This document shows, one piece after another, positions 25,178 to 34,750 of a stretch of DNA of 64,000 nt; the stretch's first letter is position 1; each line of letters starts with the position of its first letter. This stretch comes from Halobacillus massiliensis. GTDB taxonomy: Bacteria > Bacillota > Bacilli > Bacillales > Halobacillaceae. The notes under the pieces are model-generated. The model saw nothing but the letters and a program-made list of their open reading frames with translations. It was not told the DNA's origin and did not search any database. The translations under genes were made by a program, and so were the position numbers. The DNA lies in contig NZ_LT800499.1 of assembly GCF_900166625.1 (NCBI RefSeq), positions 2,908,003 through 2,972,002 on the forward strand, in the 5' to 3' direction.

Positions 25178-28100
25178 GGGTATTCTCCTCTCGTCTTGAA
25201 ATTTGCTGTATGACATCATCTTCTTTTAAATCCTTCAGCTTACGAAATTGATGATCATCGATGGCCGGGTCAAACTGGCAAACGGATCTAAATGGGCAGT
25301 AGTCACATGCTGCTTTATCCCCTTTTAGAAACGGGTCCAGTTTTACTTCACCTTCTGTTATATTCTGGCCTGCTTGAACCATCAGCGACCGTGTATATGC
25401 ACGCAGGTCATTGAATTGTTCCTTTTCCATGGTTTTCGAGCCTTTATAAAACCCACCGTTCGCTTTTATGCCGGCAGGAACGATTTCACTTCGGCCTTTC
25501 TCCAATGATGTATCCATCATGGAAACAAGCTGTTCATTTTCAAGCAGCAGTCCTGACATTTTGAACTTTTTAAAAATCTCTTTTTCAACCTCATCGTCCG
25601 ACACCCAGGAAGGCTTAGATACCATCGGATTATGCACATGAAAATAAAGCATGCCGGCTGGTGTCGCTGGAGCTCCCAGCCAATGCTCCGCGTTGGTAAG
25701 AACGACATCTAAGTAAGCCAGCATCTGCAGGGCAAGACCGTAATAAACATCAATTAAACTTAAATCCTTGGCACTCGATTTATAATCAATAATTCGAAGG
25801 AACAATTCATTCTCTGCCAGTGCCCGGTCTACCCTGTCAATTCTCCCTCTTAACATTAATTCATGTCCATTATTCAAAGGAAGTGTAAGAGGAGGAAGCT
25901 GTGTATCTGGTCCAGTCCCAAAACCTAACTCTAAACCAACAGGAGAGAACCGGCTTTTTCTCGCCTGCTCACTAAGAACGAATGCAGCTCTTGCAATAAC
26001 CGATTGCAGTTTATATTTAATATAATGGTGGCGGTTTGAACTGTGGAGGATCTGGTTCTGCAAAATAGGCGCCAGCTTGTTCGTTGCTTTCTCAGCATAT
26101 TGGTTCGTCTGCTCCTGATTTAATTCTGCAAAATCACGACCTTCCTGTTTAATCCATTCCGTTATTTGTTTTAAAGCTTCATGGAAAAGCTGCCCGATAT
26201 CAGGGGCATCGAGTTTATACGTCTTTCGCTCCTGAAGGTTTAAGCTGTGCCTTGAAAAATACTGATAAGAACAGCGGTGATATGTTTCCATTTGAGAAAC
26301 ACTCGTCTTTACAGGCCCTGTAAATAAACGCTCAGTTGTCTGCCTGGATAAGCTTACAGGCTTGCTTTGATAAAAGAGGCTATGAAGCACCCGGCTTGTA
26401 AGCCCTGTACGGCTTTCATGATTCATATACCAGTAGAGGACATCCCACCACACATCATCCATCGGATATCCTCTTAAGTATCGGGCAAACTGAGCAGTTA
26501 AAGCAGATCGTGTTTTCATTGGTGTAGTGATAAACCGCTTCGCATCTGCTGCATCATCAGGGTCCTGCAGTAACAGCCGTTCTGCAGCTGTTGGAAACAG
26601 CTCTTCTATTTTTTGAATCACCTGTGAAGGGATCTTCGACTTGCCTTCCTCGTTACTTAACGGATAGCTTAGCCACAAATAATCTTTAGCCATCGTTAAC
26701 GCCAAATAAATGTAGAAACGGTCGTCTAATAACTGACGAGTGCTTCCATCCGCAAGCTTCAGCCCGCCTTCAGATAACAGCTCGCGTTCTTTCTCTGAAA
26801 TCATGCCGTCACCGGCCGGCTTCATCGGCCACATTCCATCCGTAACTCCCAACAAAAAGCCGGCCTTAACTCCGGTAATTCTTGAACGATCCACATTCCC
26901 GACAATGACATGATCCATACTCGGCGGGACATGTGCAAATGTCAGGGCTTCCAATCCACTTTCAATCGTACTTCTAAATATTTGAAGAGAAATTGTTTCA
27001 TCGCCTGCAATTTCAACAGCTTCATCCAAAAGCTGCAGAATGGCGTCCCACACCTGTTCCTGCTCTCTGCCGCGTTCAATTTCCCCATGCTCATCATAAT
27101 AATCGCGCCACTTTTCAAGCTGAACCGGTACGTTCATACGGTCAAGCCAATAATAAACAGCTTTTGCTCGTTCTGAAATGGTTTTAGCCTCTCGCAGCTC
27201 ACGGTCAAAAGGTTCCAGTGCTTCAACCATCTGCTTGCGGTAAGTGTTAATACGGATTTGCTTCTCTTTTTCTTCATCTGTCTGTGCCGCCTGATCAAAC
27301 CCTCTAAATCGCTGATAAACCCATGGATCAGTGCTGAACCAGCGCTCACGCTTACGGATGCCGTATTCCAGGACGTAGTTCTCAAGCTCGTCAATCGCTT
27401 CTTCATCAAGTGGAAAATCAGGGTCGCTCACAGGTATAAATCCGGTTTTCAAAAGCCGGAAAACCGCGTCATACCGATAATCCCCTTCCACAACGTCCAG
27501 TCCAGATCGGACCAGCTCAATCATCGGGTGATTAAGCATTGTCCGTTTTTCATCAATGAAGACAGGAATTTCGTAATCATCAAATAATGTCTGAATGAGA
27601 TCATGATATACATTTGGCTCTCTGACCAGTATAGCGATGTCCTTATACCGGTAACCTCTATCCCTTACGAGGTGAAGAATCTGCTGGGCTGCTCCTTCCA
27701 CTTCTGCCCGTGGGTGCACAGCTTCCGCCAGCTGAATCGGCACATCCTCTCCTTTATATACAGGAGCAGGCCGCTCATCAAAGTGTTTCTCTACATGCAG
27801 AAGAGCCGGGCGATTTTGAAATCGGCCTCTTTCCGGATATAGAACAATATCTTCTGAAACATGGCAGCCAGACTCCTGTGCCATTTGCCTGATCGTATGA
27901 TACGTTTCTTTCGTTTCATGAAAAAGATCAAGTTCTTCCTGACTCTCAGAATCCGGTGATCCTGTAGTAAGAGCAACATGAACGTTTAAACACTTTGATA
28001 ACAATGCTTCAATTACTGTATATTCTTGAGGAGTAAAACTATGAAATCCATCAATATAAACCTCGGCCCCTTCAAGGAATGAAGCAGAAGGAATTTTTTC

Positions 28101-28679
28101 AGCAAGAAGCTGGAGCTGGTCCTCACTGTCTATGTACTGCTGCCGTGTTGCGTCGACTAAACGATCATAGATGTAAACGAGATCCTCAAGCTTATCCTGA
28201 AGCCCTTTTTCGTAACTCGTCTGATGGGTGAATGTCTCCATCATCTGTAAATGGGAATGAATATCTTCCGGTCCTATTTTATAACGCTTAAATTCAGTAA
28301 TCATTCCTTCAAGCTGCTCAATAAACCCCTGCTTCTCTATAGCTTTCTGAAAAACACGCCAGTCTGAAGTACGTTCTTCCACAATCTTTCTCAGCATCAT
28401 TTGGATACCTGTAGAAGTAATAAATTTCTTAGTGCCTCCTCCAGTTTCCTGAAGAACTCTCCAGGCGAGCCGCGAAAAGCTGAATACTTGTGCTCTAATA
28501 GACCCCTCCACATCTCCATCCTTCAATAACTTATATTCCTGCTGAAACGTCATTTGATCAGGAACAATATAAAGAATTGGAGCACCCGCCGGGTCTTTCT
28601 TAAGCTTGTTTCGTATATCTTCGAGGCAGCGTGTGCCTTTTCCCGCACCTGATCGGCCTAACATAAATTGTAGCCCCAT
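25170..28679 (-). CDS. addB: ATP-dependent helicase/deoxyribonuclease subunit B (AddB)
   Basis: 1169 residues from ATG 28679 (MGLQFMLGRSGAGKGT), preceded by GAGGAGAGG; upstream in-frame starts lack this. It has the N-terminal P-loop, a Chi-scanning inactivated helicase region, and a C-terminal nuclease with IIDYKSSAKD. The four Fe-S cysteines are recognisable: one in YHRCSYQYF and three in CDYCPFRSVC. The Walker A has Gly where most AddB have Ser/Thr (GKGT), as adenylate kinases do. It is the first gene of the addB-addA-yisB unit. Confidence 0.95.
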   Translation of the reverse strand: MGLQFMLGRSGAGKGTRCLEDIRNKLKKDPAGAPILYIVPDQMTFQQEYKLLKDGDVEGSIRAQVFSFSRLAWRVLQETGGGTKKFITSTGIQMMLRKIVEERTSDWRVFQKAIEKQGFIEQLEGMITEFKRYKIGPEDIHSHLQMMETFTHQTSYEKGLQDKLEDLVYIYDRLVDATRQQYIDSEDQLQLLAEKIPSASFLEGAEVYIDGFHSFTPQEYTVIEALLSKCLNVHVALTTGSPDSESQEELDLFHETKETYHTIRQMAQESGCHVSEDIVLYPERGRFQNRPALLHVEKHFDERPAPVYKGEDVPIQLAEAVHPRAEVEGAAQQILHLVRDRGYRYKDIAILVREPNVYHDLIQTLFDDYEIPVFIDEKRTMLNHPMIELVRSGLDVVEGDYRYDAVFRLLKTGFIPVSDPDFPLDEEAIDELENYVLEYGIRKRERWFSTDPWVYQRFRGFDQAAQTDEEKEKQIRINTYRKQMVEALEPFDRELREAKTISERAKAVYYWLDRMNVPVQLEKWRDYYDEHGEIERGREQEQVWDAILQLLDEAVEIAGDETISLQIFRSTIESGLEALTFAHVPPSMDHVIVGNVDRSRITGVKAGFLLGVTDGMWPMKPAGDGMISEKERELLSEGGLKLADGSTRQLLDDRFYIYLALTMAKDYLWLSYPLSNEEGKSKIPSQVIQKIEELFPTAAERLLLQDPDDAADAKRFITTPMKTRSALTAQFARYLRGYPMDDVWWDVLYWYMNHESRTGLTSRVLHSLFYQSKPVSLSRQTTERLFTGPVKTSVSQMETYHRCSYQYFSRHSLNLQERKTYKLDAPDIGQLFHEALKQITEWIKQEGRDFAELNQEQTNQYAEKATNKLAPILQNQILHSSNRHHYIKYKLQSVIARAAFVLSEQARKSRFSPVGLELGFGTGPDTQLPPLTLPLNNGHELMLRGRIDRVDRALAENELFLRIIDYKSSAKDLSLIDVYYGLALQMLAYLDVVLTNAEHWLGAPATPAGMLYFHVHNPMVSKPSWVSDDEVEKEIFKKFKMSGLLLENEQLVSMMDTSLEKGRSEIVPAGIKANGGFYKGSKTMEKEQFNDLRAYTRSLMVQAGQNITEGEVKLDPFLKGDKAACDYCPFRSVCQFDPAIDDHQFRKLKDLKEDDVIQQISRREENTRG

Positions 28680-28764
28680 TTTACTTCCTCTCCTCATTAT
28701 ATCTCTATTCATAATACTATCATTTTCACTGCCCGGGTCAATTTAACAACATCTGTAAACACGG

Positions 28765-28791
28765 AAAAAACCGCCCATATATCGGACGGTT
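28765..28791 (-). terminator. terminator after the signal peptidase gene
   Basis: An 8-bp stem (28769-28776 with 28784-28791) followed on the minus strand by six T. Confidence 0.85.
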
Positions 28792-28796
28792 CTGCC

Positions 28797-29336
28797 TTAT
28801 TTAAACTGCACCGCTACTTGTGAAAATGGATAGTAGCGCATATCAACTTTTCCAACGATCTGTTCTTTGGAAACGAAACCGAATGAACGGCTGTCGAGAC
28901 TGTCCCGTCGATTGTCTCCCATTACAAATAAGTGACCTTCAGGTACGACCTTCTCATCTGTTACTTCTTCCAATGAAAAGTCCTCAGTAAATGGCTGGCC
29001 ATCATCAGGACGAAGTGACTCTAAATAAGGTTCCTTTACCGGTTCGCCATTTACATATAGCTGGTCATCTTCAAACTTTATAGTATCACCAGGAGTCCCG
29101 ATAACTCTCTTTACGTAATCCTCTTTAGGATTGGCATGAAAAATAATTACATCTGAATGGCCGATATCCCGCCAATCATAAATCAATTTGTTCACCATTA
29201 GAAGATTTCCGTCATAAAGAGTGGGCTCCATGGATTCTCCATCTACTATATAACTTGCAAACAGATACGTTTTAAATACAAATGCCAGCAATAAGGCAAA
29301 TACCAAAGTTCGTAAAATCGTGCGGTATTTCTTCAT
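28797..29336 (-). CDS. type I signal peptidase (SipS family)
   Basis: 179 residues: one N-terminal membrane anchor (9-27), the catalytic Ser35 in DGESMEPTL, the general-base Lys76 in YVKRVIGTPGD, and the box MGDNRRDSLDSRSFG. It removes signal peptides from secreted preproteins on the outer face of the membrane. In B. subtilis sipV lies at the same place near yhjE and addB, so this is the positional counterpart; the family has several near-identical paralogues. Confidence 0.93.
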   Translation of the reverse strand: MKKYRTILRTLVFALLLAFVFKTYLFASYIVDGESMEPTLYDGNLLMVNKLIYDWRDIGHSDVIIFHANPKEDYVKRVIGTPGDTIKFEDDQLYVNGEPVKEPYLESLRPDDGQPFTEDFSLEEVTDEKVVPEGHLFVMGDNRRDSLDSRSFGFVSKEQIVGKVDMRYYPFSQVAVQFK

Positions 29337-29400
29337 AGCTTTTGCCTCCAGGTAATTTTACTAATAAATATCTACCCGTTTGCAGCTATGCTAAACCGTT

Positions 29401-30039
29401 TCAATGCGGTCTATTTTGTGCAGTCTTCTGAAGACGTTTTTCTATGAATTTTCCGACAATCCAAAATGCCAAAATGCAAACGGCAACAACTATTGCTTTA
29501 ACAGGGTTTTGGGCAAAAGAGGCAATACTGCTGCCGACATATGAAATTGTAAATATCATCACGGATTTCCCTAATATGGCAGCAAGGATAAATTGCTGAC
29601 GGCTGACATTGGACAGGCCGGATACGACATTAATAATGGAAGAAGGAGAAAATGGAAAACACATGAGTAAAAATAATGGTCCAAATCCATGTTCCTCGAG
29701 CCACGTCATCACTCTTTTCACCTGCGGATGGCGGCTCACAAAGTTAAAGAACCGCTGCTGGCCTAATTTTCTTGATATTAGAAAAACAAGTACTGCGCCG
29801 CTTACAGCTCCTATCCAGGAATAAAGGAAGCCTTTAAAAAGCCCGTAGACTACGGCATTTGCCATAACAAAAGCCACTAGCGGCAAAATAGGTAAGAATG
29901 CTTCAATCAGCGGAAATAATATTCCAGGAAGCGGACCAAACCGCTCTAACTGTTCAAGCTGGTCAATCATATAATCAAACAGCCTGTCATGCTCCGCCAT
30001 GTATCTTAATGTATCGAAGTCCAGCATTAGAAGCTTCAT
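29401..30039 (-). CDS. yhjE: TVP38/TMEM64-family membrane protein (YhjE)
   Basis: 212 residues with five to six membrane helices and the DedA/VTT-like core (FGPLFLLMCFPFSPSSIIN, then VSGLSNVSRQQF). The family is linked to lipid scrambling or transport, but the substrate here is unknown. Three starts are possible; the ATG at 30039 leaves 7 bases after GAGGGG. It is upstream of the signal peptidase gene, as in B. subtilis. Confidence 0.85.
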   Translation of the reverse strand: MKLLMLDFDTLRYMAEHDRLFDYMIDQLEQLERFGPLPGILFPLIEAFLPILPLVAFVMANAVVYGLFKGFLYSWIGAVSGAVLVFLISRKLGQQRFFNFVSRHPQVKRVMTWLEEHGFGPLFLLMCFPFSPSSIINVVSGLSNVSRQQFILAAILGKSVMIFTISYVGSSIASFAQNPVKAIVVAVCILAFWIVGKFIEKRLQKTAQNRPH

Positions 30040-30266
30040 CATCTGTCCCCTCATCTATATAAACGATCTCTACTTACATTTTAATAGAAAGCGAGCTGTC
30101 TGCCTACTAGAATACAGTTTCTCCTTGCGGCAGTTTTTTAATCAGGGAACAGGCCGGATTTTGGCTGCGTAATGGCAGGTTATAACTTATTCCAGAAAAA
30201 GGTTGCATACTTAATTATAGCACGTGGTATAATATAGAACAAACGTTCGCGTTCGGAGGGGACAAC

Positions 30267-30641
30267 ATGAGGAACTTAAAAGAGAAAGAATTAGAGATTG
30301 CGTCAAGATACCTCTTCTTATCCATGGCGATTGCTGTTATTCGTCAGGACCGCAGGCACTTTGAAAATGGAAATTTTAAAATAAAGGAGCCTTACCTGGA
30401 ACTGCTTAGTAAGATGGAGATTGCTGCAAGAGAAGAAAGAAGGATACTGAAATCCAAAATGGATCATCAGAAACTTCATGTAATAGAAGCCAGCCGCAAT
30501 GATTCCTTTACTTCTTTTCTATTTTTAGCGCATGGGTATGAAGAAAAAAGAAACTACTTTAACCCGGCCATCCGCAAAAAAGTGGAAACCATTCTGTTTG
30601 AACTTATGCATAAGTCTCTGCGACCGACTCGCTCTGGGTAA
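30267..30641 (+). CDS. YhjD-like hypothetical protein
   Basis: 124 residues, basic and helical, with no membrane segment or clear motif. It resembles in length and position B. subtilis YhjD, a small protein of unknown role between comK and yhjE. GGAGGGG precedes the ATG, and TATAAT lies at 30228. Its last 38 bases overlap the 3' end of comK on the opposite strand. Assignment to YhjD rests on context and length. Confidence 0.7.
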   Translation: MRNLKEKELEIASRYLFLSMAIAVIRQDRRHFENGNFKIKEPYLELLSKMEIAAREERRILKSKMDHQKLHVIEASRNDSFTSFLFLAHGYEEKRNYFNPAIRKKVETILFELMHKSLRPTRSG

Positions 30642-31122
30642 TCATTTTCTGCTTTAATCGATCTTCTAAAATAAAACGAAATTGCGCGGTCCGGTGAACC
30701 TGATTAGAGATCATTCCTTTAGAAACGGGAACATTAAGAGAGGTTCCATTTGTGAAGAAAAGAGTAGTGGTATGGTTTTGTTCGCTTTCATAATCTTTGA
30801 TAAAATTATGAGCAATCCACGAACATTCCCTGCGTTTTGGGGAGATTATAGGGAAGAAATACATGCCCATCGTCTGTGAAATGACAATTGGAGGTTTATG
30901 AGTAAATCCGGCAACCTGCTTTGTACCAGACAGTCTTCCTTCCAAACTACTGGCAAAATAACGGCAGGACTGGTCGATTACTTTGCCGGGATAATCAGGT
31001 ATGTAGAAAGTATCTTTACTTTCCATCACCTCAGTAACAATCTGTCCAGTCTCGTTATAATGAGCAACCAGAGCCATTGTCTGAGGGTTTACCTCATATT
31101 CTTTTCTACGAAATACGTCCAT
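30604..31122 (-). CDS. comK: competence transcription factor ComK
   Basis: 172 residues with the ComK fold signatures YEVNPQTMALV, the GTKQVAGFTHKPPIVIS stretch and SWIAHNFI. ComK is the master activator of DNA uptake genes and of its own gene; it is kept low by MecA/ClpCP. The C-terminal residues needed for MecA-driven degradation in B. subtilis are not obviously conserved (low certainty). An AT-box candidate lies upstream. Presence of comK does not by itself show natural competence. Confidence 0.95.
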   Translation of the reverse strand: MDVFRRKEYEVNPQTMALVAHYNETGQIVTEVMESKDTFYIPDYPGKVIDQSCRYFASSLEGRLSGTKQVAGFTHKPPIVISQTMGMYFFPIISPKRRECSWIAHNFIKDYESEQNHTTTLFFTNGTSLNVPVSKGMISNQVHRTAQFRFILEDRLKQKMITQSESVAETYA

Positions 31123-31212
31123 CTAATCAGCACCCTTTCCAATATTTAAATTCAAGCTTAAGTCTTACTCTATAAATTTAACAAATTATGATAGAAAAGT
31201 CTAAAAATTCTT

Positions 31213-31225
31213 AAAAATAGATTTT
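31213..31225. promoter_or_regulatory. candidate ComK AT-box
   Basis: AAAA-N5-TTTT (AAAA at 31213, TTTT at 31222), 91 bases before comK and 50 before the next gene. ComK binds pairs of such boxes; I found no clean second box at the known spacings, so this may be chance in AT-rich DNA. Confidence 0.35.
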
Positions 31226-31274
31226 TTCTAATGTAAAACTGATATAATTATTGTAAAAAAGTGGAGGAGTTCTT

Positions 31275-31736
31275 ATGTGGAAACGGAAAAGAAGAAAACT
31301 TGCTGAAGATCAAAAAGAACTTGAAATCAAAGATTTATCCATTCATGATGTCCGCAGAGCCGTACACCGCTATGCATCCCTTAAGCCTAATGGCGTCCCG
31401 CTCAGTGTAATCATTAAGGACGACCTGACAATTGATTATCAACTGCTGGCTCCCTACATTGATGGAATTCCGGAGAAGAATTACTATATGTCCCGTGAAA
31501 CGTATGAGCTTTTCGAAGAGGAGGATCTTCAGCTTGCGAAAGATCTGGATTTAGTTCAGCAGGCTGTCGATAGATATATGCAGCAGACGAATGAGCTCCC
31601 CGTAATCAATGGGGACCCTTATAAAAAAGTAAGCTACTTTAAACTGGAGGGGGCACATTTGCTTCCAGAGCGGCCGGAACGAGAATTCTATCTTACAGAT
31701 GAAGAGTTTATGATAACCTATCAAAAACCGAAATAA
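31275..31736 (+). CDS. hypothetical protein, possibly DUF3939
   Basis: 153 residues, soluble and charged, starting WKRKRRKLAEDQKE, with YYMSRETYELFEEED and EFYLTDEEFMITYQ near the end. It may belong to DUF3939, a Bacillaceae family of unknown role; I hold that only tentatively. GGAGGAG precedes the ATG. It is divergent from comK over 152 bases. Confidence 0.65.
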   Translation: MWKRKRRKLAEDQKELEIKDLSIHDVRRAVHRYASLKPNGVPLSVIIKDDLTIDYQLLAPYIDGIPEKNYYMSRETYELFEEEDLQLAKDLDLVQQAVDRYMQQTNELPVINGDPYKKVSYFKLEGAHLLPERPEREFYLTDEEFMITYQKPK

Positions 31737-31749
31737 AGACAAAAAAAGT

Positions 31750-31991
31750 GCCAATGCTCTTAAGTGAGCATTGGCCAATGAGACGACTGGTTAACTTTTG
31801 AGTGAGGGAATTAATGTATGAAAAAGCAGTACGCTTTTTCAACAATAACACTCATCAGTAATGTACATTACTGACCCACTTATGAAAACCGAATCATAAG
31901 TGGTAACAATAAGCATGATCGCTTATCTGATTCTTATTGTAATATATTTCTTTTAAATATTCACCGAAAATGTTTTGCGGAAGACCGCAAA
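31750..31991. repeat. cluster of six inverted repeats
   Basis: Six hairpins in 242 bases: 31750-31775 (10-bp arms), 31820-31840 (8), 31855-31874 (perfect 20-base palindrome), 31876-31903 (10), 31906-31940 (8, with a nested 4-bp alternative) and about 31974-31991 (7). All lie in the 3' region of lcfB. The leftmost is followed on the minus strand by ACTTTTTTT and so is a plausible terminator for a long lcfB 3' UTR. Nothing codes here. Confidence 0.7.
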
Positions 31992-32012
31992 TAATTGCGT
32001 TTGGTTTAATGG

Positions 32013-33545
32013 TCACCGCTGAGCCACTTGATCTCGCAGGTTCTTTCTTAATATTTTTCCTGTCGTATTCTTTGGAAGCTCAGCCATAAAGTGAATTTCG
32101 GAAGGCTGCTTGTATTTGGCTAATGATTTCTTACAGAATTCTTTCAATTTGGTTTCATCCAGATTTTCATCAGCAGAAACGACAAAACAGACAACTGTTT
32201 CCCCGCTCTCAGGGTGAGGGGCCCCTACAACCGCAGCTTCGCTAATGTCCGGATGACTGTAAAGCACCTCCTCCACTTCCCGAGGGTATACATTATATCC
32301 TCCTACAATGATCATATCTTTCTTCCGATCCACAATATAAAAATAGCCTTCTTCATCTTTCTTTGCCATGTCTCCTGTGTACAGCCATCCATCCTTTATA
32401 GCGACTGCTGTCTCTTCAGGCATTTTGTAATAACCTTTCATCACGTTAGGACCCTGGACAATTAATTCACCCACTTCTCCAACCGGCACTTCTTCCCCCA
32501 GTTCATCAACAATTTTATTTTCAACATTTGTGATATTTGTTCCAATTGATCCCGGCTTACGAGGCCGATCCAGCGGGTTAAAAGCAGTTACAGGAGAAGC
32601 TTCAGAGAGTCCGTAGCCTTCAGAAATCCGAACTTTAAACATCTTTTCAAAATCATAAAGCAATGTAACAGGCAGTGATGAACCTCCAGAAACACATATT
32701 CTCATATCTTTGAAAGTGTCCACTTTCTCTCTGCCTGTCTGCAGTAAATAATTATACATAGTTGGTACCCCGGCAAAAACCGTGGCCTTGTACTTGCCTG
32801 CAATTCTAAAGACGTCATCTGGAGAAAACTGTGGAACTATAAGAATTGTTCCGCCGTTCATAATAGGCGCATTTAGAGCAACTGTCAGGCAAAAGACATG
32901 AAACATTGGCAGGGTGGCTACAATTCGGTCATGTGAATTAATACGCAAATAATCAGCTGTATCTGTAGCATTGGAATATAAGTTCTGATGGGTGAGCATC
33001 GCACCTTTCGGCTTTCCTGTGGTACCGGATGTATATAAGATAACGGCAGTATCATCACTTGATAAGTCCGGACCTTTATAATGTAAATCCCCATCTTCAA
33101 CTAAATCTGTAAACGGTTTCATTTTATAATTTAAAGAAGAACTATTTGATTTTGCCCCTGAATCGCCTACAAAGTAATTTTCTACCATCAATTCATTATC
33201 CAATTGTTCAAATTTTTCCATGAGGAGATCCACCGTAATGACACCACGCACATCTCCATTTTTCAAAATATAAACCATTTCATCCGCTGTATATGTAGGA
33301 TTAATTGGAATCACGGTAACTCCTGCTCTCAGCGCACCGTATAATCCCACCATAAACAGAGGGCTGTTACCGCTGACTAAAGCAATATGGTCCCCTTTTT
33401 TATAACCAAACTTACTAAGCTGTGAAGCAAATTTAGTGACTGAATCATCGAATACCTTATAGCTCACCTCTTGATCTTGAAAAACGTAAGCAGTCTTTTC
33501 CGGCTCACGCTGAGCAGTTACTGTCAGTTGATCACTTAAATTCAT
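32013..33545 (-). CDS. lcfB: long-chain acyl-CoA synthetase LcfB (YhfL)
   Basis: 510 residues of the AMP-forming ligase family: YTSGTTGKPKGAM near 175 (ATP loop), GYGLSEASPV near 313, YTGDMAKKDEEGYFYIVDRKKDMII near 390, and the C-terminal Lys of KNTTGKILRK. It activates fatty acids to acyl-CoA for beta-oxidation. AGGGGGAG precedes the ATG. A FadR box sits between promoter and gene, matching its known control in B. subtilis. Its location beside lplJ and yhfI is also conserved. Confidence 0.92.
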   Translation of the reverse strand: MNLSDQLTVTAQREPEKTAYVFQDQEVSYKVFDDSVTKFASQLSKFGYKKGDHIALVSGNSPLFMVGLYGALRAGVTVIPINPTYTADEMVYILKNGDVRGVITVDLLMEKFEQLDNELMVENYFVGDSGAKSNSSSLNYKMKPFTDLVEDGDLHYKGPDLSSDDTAVILYTSGTTGKPKGAMLTHQNLYSNATDTADYLRINSHDRIVATLPMFHVFCLTVALNAPIMNGGTILIVPQFSPDDVFRIAGKYKATVFAGVPTMYNYLLQTGREKVDTFKDMRICVSGGSSLPVTLLYDFEKMFKVRISEGYGLSEASPVTAFNPLDRPRKPGSIGTNITNVENKIVDELGEEVPVGEVGELIVQGPNVMKGYYKMPEETAVAIKDGWLYTGDMAKKDEEGYFYIVDRKKDMIIVGGYNVYPREVEEVLYSHPDISEAAVVGAPHPESGETVVCFVVSADENLDETKLKEFCKKSLAKYKQPSEIHFMAELPKNTTGKILRKNLRDQVAQR

Positions 33546-33564
33546 ATGTTGCTCCCCCTTGATA

Positions 33565-33582
33565 TGAATGAATAATCATTCA
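33565..33582. promoter_or_regulatory. FadR operator upstream of lcfB
   Basis: TGAATGAATAATCATTCA fits the B. subtilis FadR consensus TGAATGAMTANTCATTCA at every position. It is 20 bases before the lcfB ATG and just downstream of the expected transcript start, so bound FadR would block elongation; long-chain acyl-CoA would relieve it (known for FadR). Confidence 0.88.
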
Positions 33583-33609
33583 TTAAGAATTTAAAAAATT
33601 TTCAGTTTA

Positions 33610-33638
33610 ATTATAAAATATTGTGATAACTTTAGCAA
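33610..33638 (-). promoter_or_regulatory. SigA-type promoter of lcfB
   Basis: On the minus strand TTGCTA (33633-33638) and TATAAT (33610-33615) are separated by 17 bases. Confidence 0.75.
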
Positions 33639-33650
33639 CAAACATGCAAA

Positions 33651-33684
33651 AGAATGGCCGGCACACATCCCGGCCATTCTTTTA
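33651..33684. terminator. terminator after lplJ
   Basis: An 11-bp GC-rich stem (33651-33661 with 33670-33680), followed by TTTT on both sides. Confidence 0.85.
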
Positions 33685-34680
33685 ATAAATCATTTCAAGG
33701 AAATCCTGTTTTGTAATCTTTCCTAAATAATGAGAGATTTCTTTATCTCCGAGCGCATCAGAGATCGCATTACGTTCATATTTCGTGTCAATGAGAAGTG
33801 CTTCAATTTCAGAAATATCACCTACACCGAAGAAATCACCGTAAATTTTTGCATTGCGAATATACCCTTTTGCTACATCTAGACGAATATCATAGGTGCC
33901 TGCCCCTTCGATTCGTTTAGTGTGCTGAATATTAAACTTTGGAGACTTTCCATAATTCCAGTTCCAGTTTCTATAACGCTCGTCTGCAATTTTATAAATC
34001 TCATTCCAGTCTTCTTCCGTAAGCTTATATTGTGGCACATCTTTTACATCATCCACATCGAAAATGAAGCGTAAAATTAAGTTTTTAAACTCTTCCATTG
34101 GAAGTGGATCCTCTAGAAACTCTGAAATGTTCGCTACACGGCTTCGAATTGACTTTATTCCTTTAGACTTAATCTTTTCCGTTTTAACATTAAGAGCTGA
34201 AACTACATTTTCTATTTCAGAATTCAACATAAGCGTCCCATGACTGAACATACGGCCTTTTGTAGAAAACTGAGCATTACCGGAAATCTTCCTTCCATCA
34301 ACAACTACATCATTGCGGCCCGATAGCTCTGCATTAACACCAAGCTTTTGAAGAGCAGCAGTTACGGGTTCCGTAAATTTAGCAAAATCATGGAAGCTGT
34401 CCCCATCATCTTTCGTAATAAAGCTGAAGTTCAGGTTTCCAAGATCATGATAAACGGCGCCGCCTCCCGAAAGCCGGCGGACGATATGAATGTTATTCTT
34501 ATCTACGTAATCCGTATTGATTTCTTCAATCGTATTCTGGTTTTTGCCAATGATAATTGATGGCTCATTAATGTAAAACAGAAGGTATGTTTCATTAATA
34601 TCAAGATTTTTTAAAGCGTATTCTTCAATAGCTAAATTAATCTGTGGATCATTAATCCCCTCATGATCAATAAATAACAT
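33682..34680 (-). CDS. lplJ: lipoate-protein ligase LplJ
   Basis: 332 residues from ATG 34680 (MLFIDHEGINDPQINLAIEE), with AAAGGATGAG upstream; the longer frame adds 22 non-family residues. RRLSGGGAVYHDLGNLNFSF, GRNDVVVDGRKISGNAQ and SHGTLM are the substrate- and ATP-binding motifs. It attaches free lipoate to lipoyl domains of dehydrogenase complexes and GcvH. The C-terminal accessory domain is present. Very close to B. subtilis LplJ (YhfJ) in sequence and position. Confidence 0.95.
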   Translation of the reverse strand: MLFIDHEGINDPQINLAIEEYALKNLDINETYLLFYINEPSIIIGKNQNTIEEINTDYVDKNNIHIVRRLSGGGAVYHDLGNLNFSFITKDDGDSFHDFAKFTEPVTAALQKLGVNAELSGRNDVVVDGRKISGNAQFSTKGRMFSHGTLMLNSEIENVVSALNVKTEKIKSKGIKSIRSRVANISEFLEDPLPMEEFKNLILRFIFDVDDVKDVPQYKLTEEDWNEIYKIADERYRNWNWNYGKSPKFNIQHTKRIEGAGTYDIRLDVAKGYIRNAKIYGDFFGVGDISEIEALLIDTKYERNAISDALGDKEISHYLGKITKQDFLEMIY

Positions 34681-34750
34681 CGTCTCATCCTTTCGATCTC
34701 TTTTATCTCCACCCTCCATTGTATAAAATTCAACGATATTAAACAATTTA

